DNA of 40,886 bases, from the NCBI GenBank assembly GCA_003210115.1, contig QCNM01000005.1, positions 1 to 40,886 of the forward strand, read 5' to 3'. Below, piece by piece: positions 26,144 to 34,865 of the stretch. The stretch is from SAR116 cluster bacterium AG-426-A06. Its GTDB lineage: Bacteria; Pseudomonadota; Alphaproteobacteria; Puniceispirillales; Marisalimonadaceae. The notes under the pieces are model-generated. The model ran no database searches. It was not told the origin of the DNA and saw only the letters and a list, made by a program, of their open reading frames with translations. How positions within the stretch are numbered: the first letter of the stretch is position 1; each line of letters opens with the position of its first letter. A program made the position numbers and the translations under genes.

Positions 26144-26911
26144 TTATTTTAATCCTATAACTGATACTTGACGACCCGTTGCGTTCTTTAAGAGATCACT
26201 CTTTCTGTTTTGTGTAGTTCTTCTATAACTAAAAAAATTTTTATTCAAATACGTATCTGTCTCGACATCACTAATATTGTTTATTTCATTTAAATTTAAC
26301 TTATGTTTTATGAATAAGGGTAAATTAAAAAAATATCTATTTGATTTTTCAAGAAGAATATTATTTTTTGATTTGTATTCAGTAGAATATTTAATTTTTA
26401 AAGCTAAATCATTGCCAATTTCATAGGAGTTTTGTTTAATTGTGGGGCCTATAATAGCAAGGATATTTTTCCTCAAACTTCCAATTTCAATCATCTTATT
26501 TATTGTATTTTCTATAACCCCATTAAGAGCGCCTCGCCAACCTGCATGACAAGCAGCAATAATACCATTATCTAAGTCAAGAAAAAAAATTGGAGCACAA
26601 TCGGCAGTAAGTATTGACAAACCTATATTTTTTAAATTGGTGACAACTCCATCAACATTTAATTTAGAAGATAATTGTTTTTTATCTTCTAAAAAAAAAA
26701 CTTTATTAGAATGAATTTGATTAATAAAAAAAAGATCATTTAAGCAAATCATATCTTTAACTAATTTTCTATTTTCTATAATATTTTCATAGGAATCTTG
26801 AGTGTTAAAACTACAGTTAAGACTATTATATGGGAAAGATGAAAAACCTCTTTCTGCTGAAAAAAAATTGTAATGAACGTTTTTAATTTTACTAAATTGA
26901 TATTTTGTCAT
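26144..26911 (-). CDS. pgeF: Polyphenol oxidase / purine nucleoside phosphorylase family (YfiH, PgeF)
   Basis: Cytosolic YfiH-family protein (255 aa). The three zinc ligands are visible in QIHSNKV (His), LTADCAPI (Cys) and CHAGWRGAL (His). E. coli and human (FAMIN) members cleave purine nucleosides, and the E. coli protein also edits peptidoglycan precursors; older names call it laccase or polyphenol oxidase. The C-terminal TYLNKNFFSYRR motif matches the family. It follows the MidA-type gene by 8 nt on the same strand. Confidence 0.9.
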   Translation of the reverse strand: MTKYQFSKIKNVHYNFFSAERGFSSFPYNSLNCSFNTQDSYENIIENRKLVKDMICLNDLFFINQIHSNKVFFLEDKKQLSSKLNVDGVVTNLKNIGLSILTADCAPIFFLDLDNGIIAACHAGWRGALNGVIENTINKMIEIGSLRKNILAIIGPTIKQNSYEIGNDLALKIKYSTEYKSKNNILLEKSNRYFFNLPLFIKHKLNLNEINNISDVETDTYLNKNFFSYRRTTQNRKSDLLKNATGRQVSVIGLK

Positions 26912-26919
26912 TTGTTTTT

Positions 26920-28041
26920 TTACAATTTAAAAATTGGCACAAGAAGATTTTTATTACTAAAACAATTTACTTTAAATATATCACCCATTTGTCTTTTTGA
27001 AACAAGTCTCTCATATCCAGAGAGTAAATCTCTTCTTTCAAATTCATTTGCATTTAAAGACAAATTTTCAATTCTTTTATTTATACCCATTTCCAATAAA
27101 AATTCTCTTTGTGTTTTAAACTGGTAATACTGTAAATTTTTAATTTCTACAATTTGTTCTATATTACTAAAGTCAACTAAAGATGAATAATCACTTTCAC
27201 CGATTTTATTAAATAAATTACTTCTTTCATTTTTAAATACTGATTGAAGTGTATCACCATAAGGGTCGTTTTTACCATAATCAATTAACAAGTTAGCACC
27301 TTTATTCTTAAGAATTATGTCACAAATTTGATTTATATGTGATAATACAAAAGGTGAGTGTTCAATAGTTGTCTCCTCATTTAATTTATCAAAGTCTTTT
27401 TTGATAATATTTGATATAAAAGGAATATCTTGAGGTTCTAAAACTTGTTCATCGAAAAAAAAGTTGTTTTTATCAAGTCTTAAAATTTTTTTAGTATATA
27501 TATTTTTTGTTTTATAAAATTTATATTGATTGATAGGAAGACAATCAAAAAATTCATTTGAAATAATAATTGTCGGATTATCATTTAGCTGATCCTTAAT
27601 TTTAAAAATATTATTATACCATTTTAATTCGTGACCATATTGTTTTAAATTTTCCTTTTGATAGGATTTTAAAACTTTACTAAACTCTAATAGGTGGACT
27701 TTAATTTTTATATTTTCTTTTTGTTGAGAAAAAATTCTTAATATATCTTTCATTAAAGTCCCTTTTCCAGGGCCTAGTTCAAGTAAATTAATATTATGAA
27801 AATGATTTTCTTTACATAGTTGTAAAATCCATATACCAACGAGTTCACCAAATAATTGAGAAATTTCTGGTGCTGTTATGAAATGACCTTTTTTGCCAAT
27901 TAATTCATTTTTTTTAAAATTAATTGAATTATAAAATCCAAATTTTTTATCATACAAAATAACATCTAAAAAAGTACAAAGATCAAGATAATTATTTTTT
28001 ATCAATAATTCCTTTAGATGATTAATTAATTTGTTGTTCAT
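26920..28041 (-). CDS. MidA/NDUFAF7-family SAM-dependent methyltransferase
   Basis: A class I SAM methyltransferase of 373 aa. In mitochondria NDUFAF7 methylates an arginine of complex I subunit NDUFS2, so a role in NADH dehydrogenase assembly is a reasonable inference here. The family N-terminal pattern is seen in FLDVILYDKKFGFYNS...GHFITAPEISQLFGELVG. SAM motif I is LLELGPGKGTLMKDIL, and SNEFFDCLPINQY follows as expected. Its start overlaps the lgt 3' end by 20 nt. Confidence 0.88.
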   Translation of the reverse strand: MNNKLINHLKELLIKNNYLDLCTFLDVILYDKKFGFYNSINFKKNELIGKKGHFITAPEISQLFGELVGIWILQLCKENHFHNINLLELGPGKGTLMKDILRIFSQQKENIKIKVHLLEFSKVLKSYQKENLKQYGHELKWYNNIFKIKDQLNDNPTIIISNEFFDCLPINQYKFYKTKNIYTKKILRLDKNNFFFDEQVLEPQDIPFISNIIKKDFDKLNEETTIEHSPFVLSHINQICDIILKNKGANLLIDYGKNDPYGDTLQSVFKNERSNLFNKIGESDYSSLVDFSNIEQIVEIKNLQYYQFKTQREFLLEMGINKRIENLSLNANEFERRDLLSGYERLVSKRQMGDIFKVNCFSNKNLLVPIFKL

Positions 28042-28819
28042 TTAATTTTTTTACATAAACTAAGAGTACAATTCCAGAGGCAATCATGGGAACACATAAC
28101 AATTGTCCCATAGATAATAAATTCCAAAACAAACCAATATGGGCATCAGGTTCTCTTAAAGTTTCAATAAAGAATCTAAAAATACCGTAAAGGATAAGAA
28201 AAAGACTAGATATTATGCCTGACTTTGATTTAAGGTTTGTAAAGAAAAAAAGACAATTTAAAATTATAAATAAAATTAACCCTTCAAAAAATGCTTCATA
28301 TAATTGACTAGGATGTCTTGGTAATTCACCACCTCTTGGAAATATAATACCAAATGTGTGGTCTGTGACTTTGCCATATAATTCACCATTAATGAAGTTT
28401 GCAATTCTTCCAAGAAAAATACCAATTGGTGATACAAGACAAATAATGTCTGTTAAATCAAAAAAAGATTTATTATTTTTAGAGCTGAACCAACCAATAG
28501 AAATTATGATTCCAACCACGGCTCCATGGAATGACATTCCACCATTCCATATTTTAAGTATTTCAAATGGATTATAAAAATAAAATTCTAAATTATAAAA
28601 GAAAACATATCCTAATCTTCCCCCAATAATTATTCCTAAAATTAAATAATTTAATAAATCATAGACATCTTTTTTTGTTATATTTTTTTTATAAGTAATT
28701 ATAAATTTGTTTATTAAAATTAAGCCAATCAAAATCCCAATTATATATGATAAGGAATACCATCTAACAGCTAGAGGACCAATTGTGAAAGCTATCGGAT
28801 CAATTGCTGGAAAATTCAT
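28022..28819 (-). CDS. lgt: Prolipoprotein diacylglyceryl transferase
   Basis: Inner-membrane enzyme (265 aa) that transfers diacylglycerol from phosphatidylglycerol to the lipobox Cys of prolipoproteins. About seven hydrophobic helices are present. Signature blocks are MSFHGAVVGIII, FLGRIANFINGELYGKVTD (the Lgt PROSITE region, with essential Arg, Asn and Glu), and RHPSQLYEAFFEG. It is first in the minus-strand lgt-MidA-pgeF run and divergent from the UbiK-like gene. Confidence 0.95.
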   Translation of the reverse strand: MNFPAIDPIAFTIGPLAVRWYSLSYIIGILIGLILINKFIITYKKNITKKDVYDLLNYLILGIIIGGRLGYVFFYNLEFYFYNPFEILKIWNGGMSFHGAVVGIIISIGWFSSKNNKSFFDLTDIICLVSPIGIFLGRIANFINGELYGKVTDHTFGIIFPRGGELPRHPSQLYEAFFEGLILFIILNCLFFFTNLKSKSGIISSLFLILYGIFRFFIETLREPDAHIGLFWNLLSMGQLLCVPMIASGIVLLVYVKKLNEQQIN

Positions 28820-28883
28820 AATTTTTGTATATAAGTTGAATTAGTATAGTATTTATAATTAAATATAGATGATAGGTAGAAAT

Positions 28884-29105
28884 ATGAAAGACAAAAATTT
28901 TTTTAACGACAGTAAATCAATTGCATATGGAATTTTATCAACTTTTTCAGGTATTAAAAGTGAGATTGAAAATTTAATTAATATTAAAATTGAAAAATAT
29001 TTAAATAAAAAAGGTTATGTAACACGTGAAGATTTTCATGCATTAGAAGATAGAGTAAACAAATTATCTTTAGAAATAAAAGTATCAAAAGCTAAAAAAA
29101 AATAA
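28884..29105 (+). CDS. UbiK-like accessory factor (BMFP domain)
   Basis: A small protein of about 73 aa from ATG 28884, which has AGG 7 nt upstream; the ORF track uses ATG 28869, five residues earlier. An amphipathic first half is followed by GYVTREDFHALEDRVNKLSLEI, the coiled-coil BMFP/UbiK signature. UbiK helps the ubiquinone-biosynthesis complex, and its alphaproteobacterial relatives (BMFP) can bind membranes. Its position beside lgt and proC recurs in alphaproteobacteria as I recall. Function in this organism is inferred. Confidence 0.7.
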   Translation: MKDKNFFNDSKSIAYGILSTFSGIKSEIENLINIKIEKYLNKKGYVTREDFHALEDRVNKLSLEIKVSKAKKK

Positions 29106-29125
29106 ACTAAATATGGACTTTGAAT

Positions 29126-29941
29126 ATGAATCATATTGTATTAATTGGACATGGAAAAATGGGAGCAGCCCTTGCAAAAGGTTGGGTAAAAGAAAACTCT
29201 CAGTATAAAATTTCAATAATTGAAAAAGAAGAACTATTCTTAAATTATAAAAAATTTACAAATTTAAAAATATACAAAAATTTCAATGAATTTTTTACAG
29301 AAAATAAAAAAATTGATTTTGTTGTTCTTGCTATAAAACCTCAACAATTAAATGATATAAAAAATGATATATTAAAATTTGAAAATAAAAGTACAGTTTT
29401 TATATCAATTTTAGCTGGAAAATCTGTTAGTTGGTTTAAAGAAAATATTTCAACTGAAATAAAAATAGTTAGAGCAATGCCTAATCTACCAGCCTCTATA
29501 TCAAGGGGTGTTACAGCTATATATTGTTCTGATTCTATACTGCCTAATGAAAAGCTCATTATAGAAGAACTATTATCATCAATCGGTACAGTTTCTTTTG
29601 TTTCAAATGAAGAACAAATAGATTTAATAACTGCAATTTCTGGATCAGGGCCAGCTTACTTCTTTTATTTAACAGAAGCTCTAACTGAAATTGCTATGGA
29701 TTTAGGAATATCCAAAGATGATGCTACCAATTTTGCTAAAAATACTTTTATTGGTTCAGCCATTTTGTTAGACTCTGACAAGTGTAATAATGCCACTTCT
29801 CTTAGAAAAAATGTTACTAGTCCAGGTGGAACAACTGAAGCGGCTTTAAAAATTCTAATGAATGAAGAAGAAGGTTTAAAAGTTATATTAAAAAAAGCTG
29901 TATTAAATGCTATTAATAGAGCACATGAATTAAAAAATTAA
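29126..29941 (+). CDS. proC: Pyrroline-5-carboxylate reductase
   Basis: Final enzyme of proline synthesis, reducing pyrroline-5-carboxylate with NAD(P)H (271 aa from ATG 29126; the ORF track uses a TTG six nt upstream). The Rossmann motif GHGKMGAALAKGW (GxGxMG), VVLAIKPQQ and AMPNLPASIS are followed by the dimerisation/catalytic signature AISGSGPAYFFYLTEAL...VTSPGGTTEAAL. The TetR/COQ9-like gene begins 4 nt after its stop. Confidence 0.95.
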   Translation: MNHIVLIGHGKMGAALAKGWVKENSQYKISIIEKEELFLNYKKFTNLKIYKNFNEFFTENKKIDFVVLAIKPQQLNDIKNDILKFENKSTVFISILAGKSVSWFKENISTEIKIVRAMPNLPASISRGVTAIYCSDSILPNEKLIIEELLSSIGTVSFVSNEEQIDLITAISGSGPAYFFYLTEALTEIAMDLGISKDDATNFAKNTFIGSAILLDSDKCNNATSLRKNVTSPGGTTEAALKILMNEEEGLKVILKKAVLNAINRAHELKN

Positions 29942-29945
29942 AAAG

Positions 29946-30530
29946 ATGAATAATTTTGAAATAAAATATTTAATTGCTGATGAATATATTGCTTCAATTT
30001 TAAATGGAGAAAATTTTGATTTAAATGCAATTTCAAAGACATTAAAAATTGATAATTCTGTAATTCAAACATTATTTCCTTATACTGAAAAAATTAACAA
30101 GTTAGAGTATTTAAAAATATTTAATTCAAAAATAGATGATGAAATATTAATTTTATTTAGCAAAGAAATTAGAGATGAAGATGCAACATATTTTGAAAAA
30201 ATTTTAGAAGCATTTTTTATAAAATTTGAAAATTTGCATAAATATAAAAAAGCATTAATTGTTTTAAGTTCTGAAAACAAAGATAAATTGTTAAACTTTT
30301 TAATTTTAAATAATCAAAATCATAAATTTTTTTTAAAGTTGTTGAAATGTTGTGGTGATAAGGATCCATTTATTAAATTAAATATTAAAGCAGCCCTATT
30401 TAATTCTCTTTATGTTAAGAATTTGAACGTCCTTTTAAATAGAGAAAAAATAACTGTAGATAAAATTATGAGTAATTTAGATAAGGACTTAAAGAAAGTA
30501 TTTGAATTACCATTCTTATTTAAAAATTAG
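29946..30530 (+). CDS. TetR/COQ9-like helical protein
   Basis: A 194-aa, all-helical, Lys/Ile-rich protein. The N-terminal 60 residues look like a degenerate TetR-type helix-turn-helix (FDLNAISKTLKIDNSVIQTLF). The block YFEKILEAFFIKFENLHKYKKALI resembles the first C-domain helices of the TetR/COQ9-like family annotated next to rpsU in alphaproteobacteria. COQ9 proteins are lipid-binding helpers of ubiquinone synthesis, and a UbiK-like gene lies two genes upstream, which suits that reading. Identification is from pattern memory only; a true transcription regulator remains possible. Confidence 0.5.
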   Translation: MNNFEIKYLIADEYIASILNGENFDLNAISKTLKIDNSVIQTLFPYTEKINKLEYLKIFNSKIDDEILILFSKEIRDEDATYFEKILEAFFIKFENLHKYKKALIVLSSENKDKLLNFLILNNQNHKFFLKLLKCCGDKDPFIKLNIKAALFNSLYVKNLNVLLNREKITVDKIMSNLDKDLKKVFELPFLFKN

Positions 30531-31837
30531 ATTGGTAGTATTATTCTAGCCCTTAATCCACCTAATGGACTATCATCTAAAATTAGTTCGCCACCATGCG
30601 AAAGTATGGAGTTATTTGCAATTGAAAGTCCAAGTCCAATACCTCCTGTATTTTTATTTCTTGAATGTTCCAACCTATTAAATGGTAGTAATGCCTCCTC
30701 TCTTTTGTCACGAGGTATTCCTGGACCATTGTCATCAATTATAACTTCGCAATGATCATCAAATAATCGAGTTGAAATTTTAGCTTTTCCAGCATATTTA
30801 ATAGCGTTATTCAACAAATTTATTAATGCTCGATTAATTGATCTTACTTGCATAGGAAAAATGGGCAAGTCAGATGTGGGTGGAGATATTTCAATTTTAT
30901 TTAAGCTAGGATCTGACGATTTGGCTGCTAGTTGAACTATTTTAAATAAATTTGCTTCGACCATTTCCTCTTCTCTATCATCTTTTGCAAACTCTAAATA
31001 ACCTTTAATCATTTCTTCCATTTCGTCCAGATCTTCTCCTAAATTATTTTTGAAATTAGTATTTTCATTGAGTAATTCTAGTTGTAATTTCATTCTTGTT
31101 ATTGGAGTTCTCAAATCATGACTTACACCTGCAAGTAATTCCATTCTTTCTGTAATTTGTTTTTTTATTCTATGTCTCATAGCTTGAAAAGCTCTACCAG
31201 CTAATCTTACTTCGGTAGCACCTTCAATATTATAATTTTTAACATCTCGACCAAAACCAATCTGACGAGCAGCATTCGCCAAATTTAAAATTGGTCTAAC
31301 TTGACCTCTTAGAAAAATTATTGCAATAGAAAATAAAATTACTGACGAACCAATAGACCATATAATAAATGTTAGACCGGTAGATGCAAATAACCGTTTT
31401 TTTTCAATTGTCATTCTTACAATACCATTAGCTAATTGTATATCAGTAACTATTTGGCCAGTATTTTCTTGAGTTGATAAATAAAAAGGTTTTTTTATTC
31501 TTAAAAATAAAGCATCTCTGAAATTGAAAAATTTTTTGTCTAAATTTTGATTTGGTTTTAATATTCCTCCTTCTAGCCAATAAAATATAAAATTAAAATA
31601 TTGTCTTGCTTTTGCAGCAGATAATGACCGTTCATCTTCAGAGGGATTAGAACCCAGTTCGTCAATTAAAAGTCCTATATCATTTGCAAGATTTTTTGAC
31701 ATATGTCTTGAGACAGAGTCCCAGTGTCTTTCATAAAAAATAACAACAGATATTATTTGAACCAATATTATAGGAACAAGTATGATGGATAACATTCTTC
31801 CAAATAAACTTTTTGGAGTAATGTTTCTAAGCCTCAT
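30527..31837 (-). CDS. EnvZ-type sensor histidine kinase
   Basis: Inner-membrane two-component sensor (436 aa). Helix 1 (MLSIILVPIILVQIISVVIF) and helix 2 (about residues 154-177) flank a periplasmic domain of about 115 residues. A HAMP linker follows (RGQVRPILNLANAARQIGFG), then the H-box AGVSHDLRTPITRMKLQLELL with H240. The ATPase domain has N-box NRALINLLNNAIKYAG, G1 DDNGPGIP and G2 GGIGLGLSIA. The RDLRTP-like H-box and its pairing with an OmpR-type regulator fit EnvZ. Its start overlaps the regulator gene by 11 nt. Signal unknown (osmotic or envelope stress are inferences). Confidence 0.92.
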   Translation of the reverse strand: MRLRNITPKSLFGRMLSIILVPIILVQIISVVIFYERHWDSVSRHMSKNLANDIGLLIDELGSNPSEDERSLSAAKARQYFNFIFYWLEGGILKPNQNLDKKFFNFRDALFLRIKKPFYLSTQENTGQIVTDIQLANGIVRMTIEKKRLFASTGLTFIIWSIGSSVILFSIAIIFLRGQVRPILNLANAARQIGFGRDVKNYNIEGATEVRLAGRAFQAMRHRIKKQITERMELLAGVSHDLRTPITRMKLQLELLNENTNFKNNLGEDLDEMEEMIKGYLEFAKDDREEEMVEANLFKIVQLAAKSSDPSLNKIEISPPTSDLPIFPMQVRSINRALINLLNNAIKYAGKAKISTRLFDDHCEVIIDDNGPGIPRDKREEALLPFNRLEHSRNKNTGGIGLGLSIANNSILSHGGELILDDSPLGGLRARIILPI

Positions 31838-32549
31838 TGCTAAATTCTCTATTATTAAAAGTATTTAATTTCCATCCAAAGCCCCTTATAGTTTGAAGAT
31901 ATGTTGGAAATCTTTGATCTCTTTCAATTTTTTTTCTTATTCTAGTTATTGCAACATCAATTGATCTATCTTCCATTTTTCCACCTAACATTTTATTCAA
32001 ATCATCTCTAGAGAGAGTTTTATTTGGCATTTTTGCAAAGCATTTTAATAAATTTTGTTCCGAAGTAGTAAGATGTATCGATAAACCATTCTTGTAAAGA
32101 TTTAAGGAATCCATATTAAAGAAAAATGGACCAAACTCTAAATTTGAACTAGGTTTTATTTTATTAATATAAGAATTTCTTTTTAAGATATTTTTTATCC
32201 TTAATAATAGTTCTTTAGGTTGGAAGGGTTTTGATAGATAATCATCAGCACCAGTTTCTAATCCATCAATTCTATCTTGAGTAGAGGACATTGCTGTTAA
32301 CATTAAAATTGGAACTCTACTTTTTTTTCTTATTTCTTTTAAAAATTGAAGTCCTGTTTTTCCAGGCATCATTATATCTAAAATAATTAAATCAAAGATT
32401 ATACTACTCATTAAATTTTGAGCGTCATCAGCGTTAGAAGCATCTGATACTAAAAATTCATTATTTTTTAAAAAATCACTTAAAAGAGTTCTCAATTTTT
32501 GATCATCATCAACAATTAAAATATGTGTATTAATAATAAACCTCTTCAA
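31827..32549 (-). CDS. OmpR-family response regulator
   Basis: A 240-aa regulator with receiver and winged-helix DNA-binding domains. The acidic pocket is VDDD, the phospho-acceptor is D58 in IILDIMMPG, and K107 is in LSKPF. The C-terminal domain ends in the OmpR signature RSIDVAITRIRKKIERD...TIRGFGWKL. It precedes and overlaps the EnvZ-like kinase gene, so the two are co-translated partners. It is divergent from the aminotransferase gene, with about 114 nt of shared upstream DNA in which I see no convincing operator. Confidence 0.93.
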   Translation of the reverse strand: MKRFIINTHILIVDDDQKLRTLLSDFLKNNEFLVSDASNADDAQNLMSSIIFDLIILDIMMPGKTGLQFLKEIRKKSRVPILMLTAMSSTQDRIDGLETGADDYLSKPFQPKELLLRIKNILKRNSYINKIKPSSNLEFGPFFFNMDSLNLYKNGLSIHLTTSEQNLLKCFAKMPNKTLSRDDLNKMLGGKMEDRSIDVAITRIRKKIERDQRFPTYLQTIRGFGWKLNTFNNREFSNEA

Positions 32550-32663
32550 ATATATTTTATTTAAAATTATTACAACTCCAAGTGAAATTACAATTTTATT
32601 TTTTTAATTTAGTAGTTACTTTTTAAAAAAATTTGTTTAAATTAAAATTTTTATGAGGTTTTT

Positions 32664-33539
32664 GTGATACAGGGTTTTGATAATAGAGAAGGAAAAATTT
32701 GGCTTAATGGTAAGTTAGTTGAATGGAACGATTCAAAGATACACGTACTGAATCATGGGTTACATTACGCTAGTTCAGTTTTTGAAGGTGAAAGAGCGTA
32801 TAATGGTAAAATCTTTAAATCTGAAGAACATACCCAAAGATTCTTCGAGGGTGCTCAAACTATGGACATGGAAATACCTTTCACTCAATCTGAAATTTTG
32901 AATGCAAAAAAGGAATTAATTATTTCAAATGGTTTAAAAGACGCATATGTGAGGCCTATAGCATGGCGAGGTAGTGAAATGATGGCTGTATCAGCTCAAA
33001 AAACAACTATTAATGTCGCTATTGCATCATGGGCATGGCCAAGTTATTTTGATCCAAGTGAAAAAATGAAAGGTATTAAATTAGATATTGCTAAATGGAA
33101 AAGGCCTGACCCAAATTGTGCTCCTGTGCATGTAAAAGCATCTGGATTGTATATGATATGTACACTATCAAAACATGATGCAGAAGCAAAAGGTTATAGT
33201 GATGCACTGATGTTAGACTGGAGGGATCTTATAGCGGAGGCAACTGGCGCTAATATATTTTTTAAATTTAAAGACGGAAATTTATATACTCCAAAACCTG
33301 ATTGTTTTTTAGATGGAATTACAAGACGTACAGTAATACAGTTAGCTAGAGATTTAGGTGTAAATACTATTGAAAAACAATTAAAATTGGAAGATGTTCA
33401 TAGTGCTGAAGAATGTTTTTTAACTGGAACAGCAGCAGAAGTTACACCTGTAAGTCAAATTGGTAAAAATATAAAATTTACGCCTGGTGAATTATCATAT
33501 AATTTAATGAAAGCATACGAAAAAATTGTAAATATTTAA
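32664..33539 (+). CDS. ilvE: Branched-chain amino acid aminotransferase
   Basis: Fold-type IV PLP aminotransferase (291 aa) that makes or degrades Leu, Ile and Val. K158 in VHVKASGLYM is the Schiff-base lysine. GLHYASSVFEGERAYNG, VRPIAWRG, LMLDWRDLIAEATGANIFF and FLTGTAAEVTPV are family blocks. The start is GTG 32664, with GAGG 5 nt upstream. Monocistronic between divergent ompR-like and convergent moaE genes. Close relatives act on D-alanine or aminodeoxychorismate, but the EGERAYNG and TGTAAEV blocks favour BCAT. Confidence 0.93.
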   Translation: MIQGFDNREGKIWLNGKLVEWNDSKIHVLNHGLHYASSVFEGERAYNGKIFKSEEHTQRFFEGAQTMDMEIPFTQSEILNAKKELIISNGLKDAYVRPIAWRGSEMMAVSAQKTTINVAIASWAWPSYFDPSEKMKGIKLDIAKWKRPDPNCAPVHVKASGLYMICTLSKHDAEAKGYSDALMLDWRDLIAEATGANIFFKFKDGNLYTPKPDCFLDGITRRTVIQLARDLGVNTIEKQLKLEDVHSAEECFLTGTAAEVTPVSQIGKNIKFTPGELSYNLMKAYEKIVNI

Positions 33540-33543
33540 TGTA

Positions 33544-34002
33544 TCAAATCCATTTTTTGAGGGCTTTGATTTCTTTTTTATCTTGGATTACCCATTTTTT
33601 TTCGCCTTCTAATTCTTCTAATTTCCAAAATGTAGCATTTGATTTTAAATAATCCATGATAAAGTTACATGCATTGAATGCATTCTGTCTATGTTTTGAA
33701 CTCACTCCAACGTAAACAATTTTATCTTTAGGAAATAACTTACCTACTCTATGTATAATAGAAGCATAATTAATATCCCATTTTTTAAAAGCCTTTTCTG
33801 CTATTTTTAAAATTTCATTTTCTGTCATTACAGGATAGTGTTCTAATGTCATTGATAAAATGTTTTTATTATTTTTGTCTTTAGCTCTAACAGTGCCTAA
33901 AAAGTTTACTATTGCTCCAGTATTATTTTTTAAAAGAAACTTATTTTCTCGTTCAATATTAAAAGATTTTTTTTGAATTTTAATTTTGATTTTTCTTGTT
34001 AT
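33544..34002 (-). CDS. moaE: Molybdopterin synthase catalytic subunit, probable AUA start
   Basis: Large subunit of molybdopterin synthase, which adds the dithiolene sulfurs to precursor Z using MoaD thiocarboxylate. The ORF track gives 102 aa beginning MTLEHYPVM, but in homologues that motif lies about 50 residues in. Translating upstream in frame gives an uninterrupted stretch containing GAIVNFLGTVRAKD, the conserved MoaE N-terminus, for 152 aa in total (E. coli 150). No ATG, GTG or TTG occurs in that stretch. An ATA at 34000-34002 lies exactly 5 nt after a perfect AGGAGG, so an AUA start is proposed. Active-site Lys residues are in FWKLEELEGEKKW and the HR in SSKHRQNAF. A single-base sequence error (ATG read as ATA) would explain it equally well. 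Confidence 0.85.
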   Translation of the reverse strand: MTRKIKIKIQKKSFNIERENKFLLKNNTGAIVNFLGTVRAKDKNNKNILSMTLEHYPVMTENEILKIAEKAFKKWDINYASIIHRVGKLFPKDKIVYVGVSSKHRQNAFNACNFIMDYLKSNATFWKLEELEGEKKWVIQDKKEIKALKKWI

Positions 34003-34003
34003 T

Positions 34004-34255
34004 TTAACCTCCTGTAACAGGAGGAAAAAAAGCTATTTCATCATCATTTCTAATTTTTGTAGATTTTGAAATATAAATTTTATTTTGTGCCACTTTGATA
34101 GTAGCACGTTTACTAAATGCTTTTTTATATTGTTCATTTTTTGTTATTAAAAAATCAATTAACTTTTCTGGGGTATCTATATCTGGGGAAATTGAGATTG
34201 TTTCTTCAGATTTACCTACAATGTCTTTTACCCATGAAAAATATTTAATGATCAT
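34004..34255 (-). CDS. moaD: Molybdopterin synthase sulfur carrier subunit
   Basis: Ubiquitin-like sulfur carrier (83 aa) whose C-terminal Gly-Gly is adenylated and thiocarboxylated, then donates sulfur within molybdopterin synthase. The C-terminus EIAFFPPVTGG is diagnostic, and the N-terminus IKYFSWVKDIVGKSEE fits MoaD. Codons for the terminal Thr-Gly-Gly contain the AGGAGG that serves moaE, so the two genes are translationally linked. It follows pgsA by 11 nt. Confidence 0.93.
   Translation of the reverse strand: MIIKYFSWVKDIVGKSEETISISPDIDTPEKLIDFLITKNEQYKKAFSKRATIKVAQNKIYISKSTKIRNDDEIAFFPPVTGG
34008..34013 (-). promoter_or_regulatory. Shine-Dalgarno of moaE, embedded in the moaD 3' end
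   Basis: AGGAGG on the minus strand lies at the codons for the last residues of MoaD. It is followed at 5 nt by ATA and has no ATG, GTG or TTG within reach, so it is the main evidence for the AUA start of moaE. Confidence 0.7.
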
Positions 34256-34266
34256 ATATTAATATC

Positions 34267-34842
34267 CTATAAATGATCCCATACTTTTTTTAGATAATCA
34301 TAACATGTAATTATAGTTATTATCCCTGCAATCCAAATTAAAAAGACTGACAAAATAAAAATAACCTTTGATTCGAAAAAAAATGAATGAGATCTCCAAA
34401 CAAGGTATGTTGAGCAGGCAATGATTTGAATTGTTGTTTTCCATTTGGCTAAAACTGAAACATCAAGTGTTATCTTCATATTGTATGTTTGTTCTCTAAT
34501 GCCAGTTATAAAAATTTCTCTTAATACTATGAATAAAACTGGAATGAAAGTATAATAATAATCAAAAAAACCCTCCATACTAAGAGCTAATAATGTTGAA
34601 ATAATCAACATTTTATCAGCAACAGGATCAATAATTTTACCAAAATTTGATGTTACATTATATTTTCTTGCTAAGAAGCCATCAAAAAAATCGGTAATTC
34701 CAGCAATGATAAAAATTATTGGTGCGAGAATAGCACCAATTTCATCTCCATAAATAATAAACCAAGGCACAATGATACTACTAAGACATCTAAAGCTTGT
34801 AAGAAAATTTGGTATATGTTTTTGTAATTTAACTGAATGCAT
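34267..34842 (-). CDS. pgsA: CDP-diacylglycerol-glycerol-3-phosphate 3-phosphatidyltransferase
   Basis: Integral membrane enzyme (191 aa) making phosphatidylglycerophosphate, the precursor of phosphatidylglycerol (which is also the lipid donor for Lgt). The CDP-alcohol phosphatidyltransferase motif D-G-x2-A-R-x8-G-x3-D-x3-D is complete in FFDGFLARKYNVTSNFGKII-DPVAD. About five hydrophobic helices are present. Position between uvrC and moaD is the usual alphaproteobacterial order. Confidence 0.94.
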   Translation of the reverse strand: MHSVKLQKHIPNFLTSFRCLSSIIVPWFIIYGDEIGAILAPIIFIIAGITDFFDGFLARKYNVTSNFGKIIDPVADKMLIISTLLALSMEGFFDYYYTFIPVLFIVLREIFITGIREQTYNMKITLDVSVLAKWKTTIQIIACSTYLVWRSHSFFFESKVIFILSVFLIWIAGIITIITCYDYLKKVWDHL

Positions 34843-34865
34843 AAGTTATATTAATAATTTATTTT

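Noticed and set aside
33544-34255. MoaD-MoaE fusion made by ribosomal frameshifting
   Set aside because: MoaD needs a free C-terminal Gly-Gly, which its own stop codon provides, and no slippery heptamer is seen. Separate initiation from the embedded AGGAGG is simpler.
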